This document shows, piece by piece, positions 33,612-41,405 of a stretch of DNA of 64,000 nucleotides. Under the pieces are notes generated by a model. The model saw only the letters and a program-made list of their open reading frames with translations. It was not told where the DNA came from and made no database searches. This stretch comes from Agromyces marinus. GTDB taxonomy: Bacteria; Actinomycetota; Actinomycetes; Actinomycetales; Microbacteriaceae. Numbering within the stretch: the stretch's first letter is position 1; every line of letters starts with the position of its first letter. A program made the position numbers and the translations under genes. Where the stretch lies: contig NZ_CP087879.1 in assembly GCF_021442325.1 (NCBI RefSeq), positions 3,038,001 to 3,102,000 on the forward strand, written 5' to 3'.

Positions 33612-34774
33612 CGCGGATCGTCCAGATCGCTCCGACCATCGAGCCGGGCAGCGGCGTCGCCGGTGTCGCATACGCGCTCGAGCAGGAGTTCCGCGCGGCA
33701 GGCGTTCACGTCGAACGCTTCACGGCCGCAGACGCCGGCCGCACGCTCGTTCAGCCGCACCGCACGAGGTTCGGCCTGCACCTCGCACGCGCGGGCAACG
33801 TCATCTGGTTCAGCACGGTCGGCACGCGGCGTGCGAAGCGCTTCCTCGCCGCGCGGCCCGATGCGGTCTCGTTCACGCACAACGACGTGATGGCGGGCGA
33901 CGTCTACGTCAACCACGGCCTGCTCCAGGCGGCCATGCGCGCGCGCGGCAACTACGCGTGGCGGATGGTGCGCAATCCGGTGCACCTGTTCACCGCGCTC
34001 CGCGACCGCATCCGCTATCGCGGCCGCACGCATCGCGCCGTGGTCGCCCTCACGGGCGAGGAGGCGCGCCTGCTGACCGAGGTCTACGGCCGGGTGCGGC
34101 CCCCGGTCACCGTCATCCCGAACGGCGTCGACACCGAGCGGTTCGGCCCGGGGGATGCCGCGGGGCGGGCCGCCTCGCGCGGCGAGCTCGGCATCGCGCC
34201 CGACGCGACGGTCGCGATCTTCATCGGGCACGAGTTCGAACGCAAGGGCCTGCACTTCGCGATCGAGGCGCTCCGGGTGGCACGGGGCGTCGTGCTGCTC
34301 GTCGTGGGCGGCTCGCCCGAGATGATCAAGAGGGCCGGTGCGCAGGCCCGCCGGGCGGGCGTCGCCGATCGCGTGGTCTTCGCCGGTGAGCGTTCCGACC
34401 CCGTGCCGCTGCTCCGCGCGTCCGACGTGCTCGTCCTCCCGAGCGCGTACGAGGCGAACGCGCTCGTGGTGCTCGAGGCGCTCGCGTGCGGCGTGCCGGT
34501 CGTCTCGACGCGCGTCGGCTTCGCGCCCGACATCGTGGTCGACGGCGAGAACGGGTTCCTCATCGAGCGAGATGCCGCGCCGCTCGGCGCACGCCTCGCG
34601 GAGCTCGACGCGCTCGACGCGAGCGCCCGCGATGCCTGGCGCGCGCGTGCGCGCCGGACCGCCGAGCAGCACTCGTGGCGCGAGGTCGCCGCACGCTACC
34701 TCGGGCTCGCCCGATCGATCGAGGCGCGGAAGGCGGCGGAGCGTTCGCCCGGCACGAGGGCGGGCACCGCGTGA
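33608..34774 (+). CDS. GT4-family glycosyltransferase, tandem paralogue B
   Basis: A 388-residue GT4 enzyme of the same subfamily as the gene before it (MTRIVQIAPTIEPGSGVAGVA, FIGHEFERKGL, SAYEANALVVLEALACGVPV). The divergence between the two copies suggests separate linkages rather than a recent copy. It is in the same operon and overlaps the next GTG start (GTGA). Confidence 0.92.
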   Translation: MTRIVQIAPTIEPGSGVAGVAYALEQEFRAAGVHVERFTAADAGRTLVQPHRTRFGLHLARAGNVIWFSTVGTRRAKRFLAARPDAVSFTHNDVMAGDVYVNHGLLQAAMRARGNYAWRMVRNPVHLFTALRDRIRYRGRTHRAVVALTGEEARLLTEVYGRVRPPVTVIPNGVDTERFGPGDAAGRAASRGELGIAPDATVAIFIGHEFERKGLHFAIEALRVARGVVLLVVGGSPEMIKRAGAQARRAGVADRVVFAGERSDPVPLLRASDVLVLPSAYEANALVVLEALACGVPVVSTRVGFAPDIVVDGENGFLIERDAAPLGARLAELDALDASARDAWRARARRTAEQHSWREVAARYLGLARSIEARKAAERSPGTRAGTA

Positions 34775-35814
34775 GCCCGCCGCTCCGGATCCTGCACGCC
34801 GTCCGCTCGGACGGCTTCTCGGGCGTCGAGCAGTTCGTGCTGCGCCTCGCGCGCGTCCAGGCGGCCGACGGGCACGCCGTGCACGTGATCGGCGGCGACC
34901 CGCCGCGCATGCGCCCCGGCCTCGACGCGGCGGGCGTCGCGCACACGCCGGCGGCGCGCACGTTCGAGGTGCTCCGGGCGGTGCGCGGGCTGGCCGACGA
35001 GGTCGACGTCGTCAACACGCACATGACGGCGGCGGATGTCGCGACCGTCGCCGCCCTCGCGACCCGGCGCCGCGCCCGTCGCCCTGCGGTCGTCGCGACG
35101 TGCCACTTCGCCCGACCACGGGGCCGGGTCGGTCCGGTGCCGATCGATGCGCTCGTGCGCGGCCGCATCGACGCGCAGATCGCGATCTCCTCGGCGGTGG
35201 CCGTCGCGGTCGACGGCGCGAGCACCGTCGTCCACACCGGCATCGACCCGCGACCGGCGGGCGATCCGGCCGCGCGCGAACGCACGGTGCTCATGGCCCA
35301 GCGCCTGCAGCCCGAGAAGCGCACGGATGTCGGGGTGCGTGCGTTCGCGGCATCCGGGCTCGCCGCCGACGGCTGGGCGCTCGACATCGCCGGCATCGGC
35401 CCGGAGCGGGAGCCGCTCGAGCGCCTGGTCGACGAACTCGGCATCGCGGCATCCGTGCGCTTCAGCGGGTACCGCACCGACCTGCCGGAGCTGCTCACGC
35501 GCGCCGGGATGCTGCTCGCACCGTGCCCCGTCGAGGGACTCGGGCTGACCCTCCTCGAGGCCATGGCGTCGGGCCTGCCGCCGGTGGCGGCCGACGCGGC
35601 CGGGCATGTCGAGCTGCTCGCGGGCCTCGACGATCGGGCACGATTCCCCGCGGGCGATGCGGATGCCGCGGGCGAGCGACTGCGCTCGCTCGCCGCCGAC
35701 CCCGGCGCGCGTGCCGCGCTCGGTGCCGCCGCACGCGACCGCCAGCAGGCGGAGTTCTCGCTCCGCGCGCAGGCCGACGGCACCGACGCCGTCTATCGGG
35801 AGGCCATCGGATGA
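34771..35814 (+). CDS. GT4-family glycosyltransferase
   Basis: A 347-residue GT4 enzyme. LRILHAVRSDGFSGVEQFVL gives the N-terminal nucleotide-independent half, LMAQRLQPEKRTDVGVRAF and EGLGLTLLEAMASGLPPVAA the donor-binding half with the E-x7-E motif. The GTG start is chosen because it overlaps the preceding stop. An overlapping ATG leads into the next gene. Confidence 0.9.
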   Translation: MSPPLRILHAVRSDGFSGVEQFVLRLARVQAADGHAVHVIGGDPPRMRPGLDAAGVAHTPAARTFEVLRAVRGLADEVDVVNTHMTAADVATVAALATRRRARRPAVVATCHFARPRGRVGPVPIDALVRGRIDAQIAISSAVAVAVDGASTVVHTGIDPRPAGDPAARERTVLMAQRLQPEKRTDVGVRAFAASGLAADGWALDIAGIGPEREPLERLVDELGIAASVRFSGYRTDLPELLTRAGMLLAPCPVEGLGLTLLEAMASGLPPVAADAAGHVELLAGLDDRARFPAGDADAAGERLRSLAADPGARAALGAAARDRQQAEFSLRAQADGTDAVYREAIG

Positions 35815-36944
35815 CCGATCTCGTCGTGCTCTCGCTCGAGCGCTGGGACCAGGTCTGGCGGCGCAACCAGCACCTCGTCGCGGGGTTGCTGCGCACCGAC
35901 CCTGGGCTGCGCGTGCTCTTCGTCGAACCGGCCGCCGACCCCGTGCACGACCTCGCGTCGCGCCGGCGGCCCGGCACCGGGCAGGGCGTGACCGAGGTCG
36001 GCGACCCGGCTCCCGGGCGGCTCTGGACCTATCGCCCGACCAAGTGGCTGCCGCGGCGGTTCGACGCGCGCGCCGATGCGCGGCTCGCGGACGGCGTCGT
36101 GCGCGCCGCGACATCCCTGGGCATGGAGCATCCGCTGCTCTGGATCAACGACCCGGGCGCCGTCGAACTCGCCGAGCGCACCGGTTGGCCGACGCTGTAC
36201 GACATCACCGACGACTGGCTCGCGGCCGACCGGTCCGAGAGCGAACGCGCTCGCACGGCCGCGACCGAGGCCCGGCTGCTCGAGGTGGCCCGCGAGGTCG
36301 TCGTCTGCTCACCGGAGCTCGCGCGTCGCAAGGGCGCGACGCGCCCCGTCACGCTCATCCCCAACGGGGTCGACGCGGCCGCCTACCGGCGGCCGGCGGC
36401 TCGCCCGACCGACCTGCCCGCCGGCCGCACCGCGCTCTACCTCGGCACCGCCCACCCCGACCGCATCGACGTCGCGCTGTGCGAGGAGACCGCGCGCGTG
36501 CTCGCCGCGGCGGGCGGCGGCACGCTCGTGCTCGTCGGCCCGAACCTGCTCGGCGAAGCGGCGACCGCGCGCCTCGAGGCCGCCGGCGTTGTGCTGCTCG
36601 GCCCCCGGCCGAGCGCCGACGTCGTCGGCTACCTGCAGCACGCCGACGTGCTCATCGTGCCGCACGTCGTCACACCGTTCACCGACAGCCTCGACCCGAT
36701 CAAGCTCTACGAGTACCAGGCCGTCGGGCGGCCGGTCGTCTCGACGCCGGTCGCGGGGTTCCGGGATGTGGCAGACGCGCGGGTCACGGTCGCGGAGCGG
36801 GATGCGTTCCCGGCGGTGGTCGGCGCGGCCGTGGCGACGGCCTCGGCATTCCCCCACGGTGCGGACGGTCCGGCGAGCGACTGGAGCGAACGCGTCCGCG
36901 CGATGGCAGAGGTCTTGGCCCGCCTCGCCGGCACCGCCGCGTGA
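35811..36944 (+). CDS. GT1/GT4-like glycosyltransferase
   Basis: A 377-residue GT-B protein of the type that starts LVVLSLERWDQVWRRNQHL and has LYDITDDWLAADRSESE and VTLIPNGVDAAAYRRP. Such enzymes are common in galactofuran, colanic-acid-like and actinobacterial EPS clusters; the sugar cannot be told. It ends the rightward operon, and converges on the next gene with 16 bases between stops. Confidence 0.86.
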   Translation: MTDLVVLSLERWDQVWRRNQHLVAGLLRTDPGLRVLFVEPAADPVHDLASRRRPGTGQGVTEVGDPAPGRLWTYRPTKWLPRRFDARADARLADGVVRAATSLGMEHPLLWINDPGAVELAERTGWPTLYDITDDWLAADRSESERARTAATEARLLEVAREVVVCSPELARRKGATRPVTLIPNGVDAAAYRRPAARPTDLPAGRTALYLGTAHPDRIDVALCEETARVLAAAGGGTLVLVGPNLLGEAATARLEAAGVVLLGPRPSADVVGYLQHADVLIVPHVVTPFTDSLDPIKLYEYQAVGRPVVSTPVAGFRDVADARVTVAERDAFPAVVGAAVATASAFPHGADGPASDWSERVRAMAEVLARLAGTAA

Positions 36945-36960
36945 TCTCCAGCGGTGCGGT

Positions 36961-38112
36961 TCAGAGCTCGTCGAGCGCGCGGCGGAACAGGCTCCAGGCC
37001 CGATCCCAGTCGTGCACCAGTGCACGCTGTCGAGCCGCCACCTGGAGATCGCGAAGCCTGCCCCGATCCGTGGCGATCGCTGCGATGGCCTCCGCGAGCG
37101 CCCCGGGATCATTCGGCTCGACCAGGATGCCGGCGTCGCCGACCACCTCCGGCAGGCCGCCGACACGGCTCGCGATGATCGCCAGGCCGCTGGCCATTCC
37201 CTCGCCGGCGGTCAGCCCGCTCGCTTCCGACCGCACGGAGGGCACCACCATCACGTCGGCATCTCGGATCAGGTCGGGCAGTCCGGCACGATCGACGAAG
37301 GGGATGAACGTGACGTCGGCCCGGCCCGCACGTGCGAGCTCACGAAGGCGGCGTTCGTACGCACTGAGAGCTGCCTCGCGGGCGAACCCGGGGCTGCCGA
37401 CGATCGTGTACTCGACCTCGAGATCGGAGAGCGCCGCGGCAGCCCGAAGGAGCACGTCGGGCCCCTTGAGCTCGATCGTCCGCCCGACGTAGATGACACG
37501 GAGGGGGCCGGATGAAGCGGATGCGGCCATGGGCCGGGGTCGGAACTGATTCGTGTCGACGCCGTTCGGCACCACCCGAATGCGGGCCCGGATGCTGCTC
37601 GGAAGCTGCGCTGCGGTCCGCGCGGCCAGCCACGCGCTCACGCAGACGATGAGGTCGGCCCTGCCGAAGACCCGGCGGGCCTCGAATCGGGAGTACGTCC
37701 GCATCAGCTCGTTGTGGATGAAGATGGCCGTGCGATGACCGGAGCCATCGAGCATCGACGGGAGCACCGGTGCATTGTGGCCGATGACGATTCCGGGTTC
37801 GAGTCCGCGTATCGCCTCCGCGGCGGGCCCGTAGTACCGCCGGGTCCCACGGCGAGGGCGGCCGAGGGCCCCGGCCGCGAGGTCGCGGTAGCGTTCCGCA
37901 CGGCTCGGCCTGGGCTCACCGTGATACTCGACCGGCCCTGCGGAGGGGTAGCGCGGCGTCATCGTCGACCGGTCGAGCACCACGAGATGGCGGTACGGGT
38001 CACCCGCGAGCGCCGAAGCCGTCGCCAGGCCGTTCACCACGGTCGGAATCGCCGAACCCGTCCTCGGTGAGAAATGATCACCCGGGGTGATGGCGTGGAT
38101 GATGTCGGTCAC
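36961..38112 (-). CDS. GT4-family glycosyltransferase
   Basis: A 383-residue GT4 enzyme. IIHAITPGDHFSPRTGSAIP at the start contains the donor loop; RIRVVPNGVDTNQFRPRP, RVIYVGRTIELKGPDVLL and SEASGLTAGEGMASGLAII follow. GTG start at 38112 with no strong ribosome site, so the start is the least certain part. It lies downstream of a terminator-like hairpin, on the same strand as the Tat protein gene. Confidence 0.88.
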   Translation of the reverse strand: MTDIIHAITPGDHFSPRTGSAIPTVVNGLATASALAGDPYRHLVVLDRSTMTPRYPSAGPVEYHGEPRPSRAERYRDLAAGALGRPRRGTRRYYGPAAEAIRGLEPGIVIGHNAPVLPSMLDGSGHRTAIFIHNELMRTYSRFEARRVFGRADLIVCVSAWLAARTAAQLPSSIRARIRVVPNGVDTNQFRPRPMAASASSGPLRVIYVGRTIELKGPDVLLRAAAALSDLEVEYTIVGSPGFAREAALSAYERRLRELARAGRADVTFIPFVDRAGLPDLIRDADVMVVPSVRSEASGLTAGEGMASGLAIIASRVGGLPEVVGDAGILVEPNDPGALAEAIAAIATDRGRLRDLQVAARQRALVHDWDRAWSLFRRALDEL

Positions 38113-38154
38113 TGCGCGCTCGACCCGACGCCGAAGGTGTCACGGACGCGCCGA

Positions 38155-38185
38155 AGCCCGGCGGACCGTCGCGGTCCACCGGGCT
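38155..38185 (-). terminator. Terminator of the Tat-secreted protein gene
   Basis: A 14-bp stem (38155-38168 with 38172-38185) with a three-base loop. On the minus-strand RNA the only imperfect position is a G-U wobble. It follows the stop at 38207 by 22 bases. Confidence 0.75.
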
Positions 38186-38206
38186 CCAAGCCGTCGCGCG
38201 TCGCGA

Positions 38207-38758
38207 TCAGGGGGTGCCGAAGCTCAGCACGCAATCCTTCTGAGCCTCGGTGAACGCGTCGCAGCTGCTGCCCTGTGCCGGCGGAACTGCGGTGACCGAG
38301 GCGGCCGCGTTCTCCGAACCGCCGGGACCCCCCGTGATCGTGTAGGTGATGAGGAGCGCACCGTTCGAGCTGTTCGGTGCGTTCTCCGTGATGATCGCGA
38401 TGTTGGGGAAGAAGGAGTTCGGCGGAACGTCGAACGAGGAGCCCTGCACCGTGCAGCTGTCGAGCTCGATCACGGTGACCGCACCGAGGCTCTGACCGTC
38501 GAGCGTGGCGGAGGTGATCGTCACGGTGATCTGCACGTTGAACTGGTTCTCGATGCTCGCCGCGAACGCGTAGCCCTTGTACGTGGGGTGCGCGTTGCCG
38601 GGCAGCTTGCAGCCGCCGCCGTCGAGCGTGAGGACGCCGGGGGATGCCGCGTACGCCGGAGTCGAGACGGCGAGCGCCACGACAGGGACGGACCACGCCG
38701 CTGCCTTGGCGACAGTGCGTCGACTGATGCCGGGACGCTGTTCTTCGAGGTCGCTCAT
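38207..38758 (-). CDS. Tat-exported beta-rich protein, function unknown
   Basis: A 183-residue protein with a twin-arginine signal (SRRTVAKAAAWSVPVVALAV, cleaved after AYA near residue 37). The mature part is Thr/Ser/Asn/Gly-rich and looks like a beta-sandwich. It has four cysteines (GGGCKLPG, LDSCTVQG, SSCDAF, KDCVLSF), so two disulfides are likely once folded; Tat export implies folding before export. The ATG at 38758 has a very good AGGAGGG ribosome site. It is beside the HprK/PqqD/nucleotidyltransferase cassette and may be its client; this is inference only. Confidence 0.85.
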   Translation of the reverse strand: MSDLEEQRPGISRRTVAKAAAWSVPVVALAVSTPAYAASPGVLTLDGGGCKLPGNAHPTYKGYAFAASIENQFNVQITVTITSATLDGQSLGAVTVIELDSCTVQGSSFDVPPNSFFPNIAIITENAPNSSNGALLITYTITGGPGGSENAAASVTAVPPAQGSSCDAFTEAQKDCVLSFGTP

Positions 38759-38834
38759 GACAGACCCTCCTATGCTGTGTGGGGTGAAGCGCTCGCTGTG
38801 TGAGTGAAGTCGCGGATTTTGGGTTTCCCAGCAC

Positions 38835-38864
38835 ACTCTAAGGCTTCCGGGCTCCGCCGTCGAC
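38835..38864 (-). promoter_or_regulatory. Candidate promoter of the Tat protein gene
   Basis: On the minus strand GTCGAC (38864-38859), 18 bases, TAGAGT (38840-38835). The transcript would start about 70 bases before the ATG. The -35 is weak. Confidence 0.4.
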
Positions 38865-38872
38865 CCCCAGGG

Positions 38873-38888
38873 CCCCCGCATTCGGGGG
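38873..38888 (-). terminator. Hairpin after the HprK-like gene
   Basis: CCCCCG and CGGGGG with a CATT loop, 18 bases past the stop of the HprK-like gene. It separates the three-gene cassette from the Tat protein gene. The stem is short but all G-C. Confidence 0.5.
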
Positions 38889-38905
38889 GTAACCTCGATA
38901 ATCGC

Positions 38906-40105
38906 TCAGCTTCGGACGAGCAGCTTCGCATCCAACAGGTCGCCCAAGGCCTCGGAGATGACCTCGTCGACGTCGACCTCCGCGGGCGGGGCCGGGAGGT
39001 CCCGCCGGACCGCCGCCTTCAGTTCGGCCTGGTCGAGGCCGTCCGCCGCGAGCCAGAGCGCGGGCCCCACGCCGGCGAGCACCATGAGCCTCCCCGACGC
39101 GAGCACGACGAGTGCGTCGTCGAAGATCATCGCGTCGACGAACGTGCCACGCCAGTACGCGTCCGGACGGTCCTCCGCAGCCGGCCCCTCGTCCTCGTCG
39201 AGCACCTTCCCGGAGCAGTCGCAGCCGCGTTGCGTCAGGCTCGCGACATCCATCACGACCGGCGCGGTCTCATCGCGCGACGCGAGAAGGTCGTCGATGA
39301 GCGTCGGTATCGACGCCGCCTCGGAGTACACGACCCGTCGGACGCCTCCGGTCGAGCGAATCGTCTCGATGAGGGTTCCGAGCGGCCGATCGAGCTCGAA
39401 CAGGAAGCTCGACTGCGCGACGAGTTCCGGCAGGGCGTCGAGCATCGACACCGCTTCGAAGTACGGCTCCGCGACCTCGGGTCGCCGGTCGAGCAGGACG
39501 ATCGCGGCCAGTTCGAGCTCGGCGGGCGGCAGTCCCTTCAGGGCGAACGCGGATGCGGGCTCGGTCGCCTTCACCCCGGACGGGGTGACGATGGAGAGGG
39601 GCTTCGGGTAGGGGAGGACGGAACCGTCGGCACGCAGTGCGAGCGTCTCATCCGTCACGTAGCCGAACACGCGGCCGAGTTCCCGAGCCACCGTGGTCTT
39701 CCCGCGGCCCGAGGGCCCGACGAAACCGACCACCCTGCCGTCGTCGAGCGCCACCGCGGCCGCGTGCAGCATGAGCGCCTCCCCACGCAGCCCTCGAATC
39801 GCCTCGAGCGTGACCTGCGAGGTGATCCTCTGGGCGAGCGCCTCCGGCGAGTTCGCACTCACCTGCAACGATCCGTCCACCGGATCGGAGTCCGCACGGA
39901 CGCCCGCCGTGAGCACGCGGGTCGGCTCCCCGTCGGCGTCGTGCGCGACGTCGGCCCAGTGCGCGGTGATCGCTGCCTGATCGGCGGCGCTCAACGAGTC
40001 ATCCAGCTCGATGCGGACGTGGCTCGTCAGGGCGAGCACGTCGAACGCGGTAGGCATGATCGGAAGCCTATCCGCTGATTCCACGACCATGCCCGACCCG
40101 CTCAT
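38906..40105 (-). CDS. HprK-like kinase with C-terminal PqqD-like domain
   Basis: A 399-residue protein. The middle (about residues 105-215) is an HPr-kinase-type P-loop domain: HAAAVALDDGRVVGFVG, Walker A GPSGRGKTT (130-138), then TDETLALR (151-158) as the acidic motif. Residues about 317-398 look like a PqqD/RRE winged helix and line up with the separate PqqD-like protein encoded next to it. A CDC pair lies at 295-297. Such kinases phosphorylate small peptides or proteins in lasso-peptide and related clusters. The ATG at 40105 overlaps the PqqD stop; ATG 40057 is an alternative. Confidence 0.85.
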   Translation of the reverse strand: MSGSGMVVESADRLPIMPTAFDVLALTSHVRIELDDSLSAADQAAITAHWADVAHDADGEPTRVLTAGVRADSDPVDGSLQVSANSPEALAQRITSQVTLEAIRGLRGEALMLHAAAVALDDGRVVGFVGPSGRGKTTVARELGRVFGYVTDETLALRADGSVLPYPKPLSIVTPSGVKATEPASAFALKGLPPAELELAAIVLLDRRPEVAEPYFEAVSMLDALPELVAQSSFLFELDRPLGTLIETIRSTGGVRRVVYSEAASIPTLIDDLLASRDETAPVVMDVASLTQRGCDCSGKVLDEDEGPAAEDRPDAYWRGTFVDAMIFDDALVVLASGRLMVLAGVGPALWLAADGLDQAELKAAVRRDLPAPPAEVDVDEVISEALGDLLDAKLLVRS

Positions 40106-40389
40106 GCCTCGCCAGGGAGTCGCGCATCACCCGACACGAGCAGGCCCAGGGCCACGAGTTCCGCGACGAAGTGCTCGACATCCGCCCGCACCTCGTCGGG
40201 CGCCGTCCCGGTCGCTCCGGCGACCCGGTCGACGATGGTCGCCGGCTGCCCGGTGCAGGCCTGTTTCCAGATCAGCCCGGCGATGCCGTCGAGTACCACG
40301 ATCGGGCCCGAGGGGAGCACCGCCGCGTAGCGGACGCCGTCGTGCACGAGCTGCGACGTCGCCGGGCTCGGTCGATACGCCGAGGTCAT
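40102..40389 (-). CDS. PqqD-like peptide-recognition protein
   Basis: A 95-residue PqqD-family protein (RiPP recognition element fold). It shows the beta-hairpin start SQLVHDGVRYAAVLPSGPIVVLD, GIAGLIWKQ and the late helix DVEHFVAELVALGLLV typical of the family. PqqD proteins hold the leader of a substrate peptide or present it to an enzyme. Overlaps of four bases on both sides show coupling to the nucleotidyltransferase upstream and the kinase downstream. Confidence 0.85.
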   Translation of the reverse strand: MTSAYRPSPATSQLVHDGVRYAAVLPSGPIVVLDGIAGLIWKQACTGQPATIVDRVAGATGTAPDEVRADVEHFVAELVALGLLVSGDARLPGEA

Positions 40390-41264
40390 CGGGCCACCCC
40401 CTGGCGGTGCAGCCGCCTTCGACCGGCCCGAACGGCCTCGCGCGCCGCCACGACCGGGCGCCGCACGAACTCGACCGCGATCTCCCACTTCGTCGGTCGG
40501 CGTCCGAGTCGGTGCGCGAGGTGATCGACGTTGACGAGCGGCGCTCGACCCACGATCCGCAGTCGCGCGCGCAGGCCGCGCGCCGCACGGATCCGCGCCC
40601 ACCACTCGAGCGACCGCGGGCCTCCTTCGGACACGACCTTCCACAGCAGGTACTCGCGCTCCCCGCGGTATCGCTCGAGGTCGCCGGTCGCCGCCGCGAA
40701 GGCGACCTCGGCGTGCAGCCGGGCGACCAGGTCGGTCATCGCGGAGCGCTGCGACGCATCCGCCCCGTCCCAGACGACGGGGAGGTCGCGTCGATGGCCG
40801 CCGGGCGCGCGGGCCGCGTTCAGCACGAGCAGCACCCGCTGCGCCGTGACGCTCGGAACCTCGCACGTGACCCCGGCGATCTCGAGTCGCCCCCGATCCG
40901 CCCAGAACGCGTCGAAGGCCGCCGTCGGCGCTGCCGAGATGCCGGGGAAGCTCCGGTGGACGTCGACGTAGCCCCACTGGTCGTGCAGGTACGTCTGGGC
41001 GTGTCCGAACGGCGAACCGTTCTCGAACGTGCTGTACACAGACCATCCGCTGCGCGTCAGGGCGCGGTCGAGCATCGTCACCTGGTGAGGGCGCACCATC
41101 ACGTCGACGTCGGTGCCGAACGGCCCGGCTCGCAGGGACGGATCGACGGCGGCACCCTTGATGTGCAGGATGTCGGCGCCGACCCGGTCGGCGATGTGCT
41201 GGACGGCCGCATGCCCGAACTGCAGGCGCACCTGAAGCGGCACGCCGACCCGTGATCCGTCCAC
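40386..41264 (-). CDS. NTP_transf_5-family nucleotidyltransferase
   Basis: A 292-residue member of the uncharacterised nucleotidyltransferase family PF14907. HIKG (34-37) and GTDVDVMVRP (50-59) with Asp52-x-Asp54 form the active site; YVDVHRSFPG supplies a third acidic residue. Family members occur in lasso-peptide and EPS clusters. The GTG at 41264 is chosen because GGGGAGG and GGAGGA precede it; the open frame extends far upstream but over other genes. First gene of the cassette. Confidence 0.85.
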   Translation of the reverse strand: MDGSRVGVPLQVRLQFGHAAVQHIADRVGADILHIKGAAVDPSLRAGPFGTDVDVMVRPHQVTMLDRALTRSGWSVYSTFENGSPFGHAQTYLHDQWGYVDVHRSFPGISAAPTAAFDAFWADRGRLEIAGVTCEVPSVTAQRVLLVLNAARAPGGHRRDLPVVWDGADASQRSAMTDLVARLHAEVAFAAATGDLERYRGEREYLLWKVVSEGGPRSLEWWARIRAARGLRARLRIVGRAPLVNVDHLAHRLGRRPTKWEIAVEFVRRPVVAAREAVRAGRRRLHRQGVAR

Positions 41265-41405
41265 GCTCCTCCGTCCTCCCCGATCAGCGTAGCGACGCCG
41301 AGCTTGCTCAGGGCGCCTCGCGCCGGGCGAGGTCCGGCCGTCTAGATTGAACACATCGCCCGCCGACGCCGGCGACGAGGCTGCTCCCGGAGGGACCCGA
41401 CCACG

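Noticed and set aside
38207-41264. The kinase/PqqD/nucleotidyltransferase genes considered as a complete lasso-peptide cluster.
   Set aside because: No Asn-synthetase-like cyclase, no transglutaminase-like leader protease and no short precursor ORF with a good ribosome site are seen nearby.
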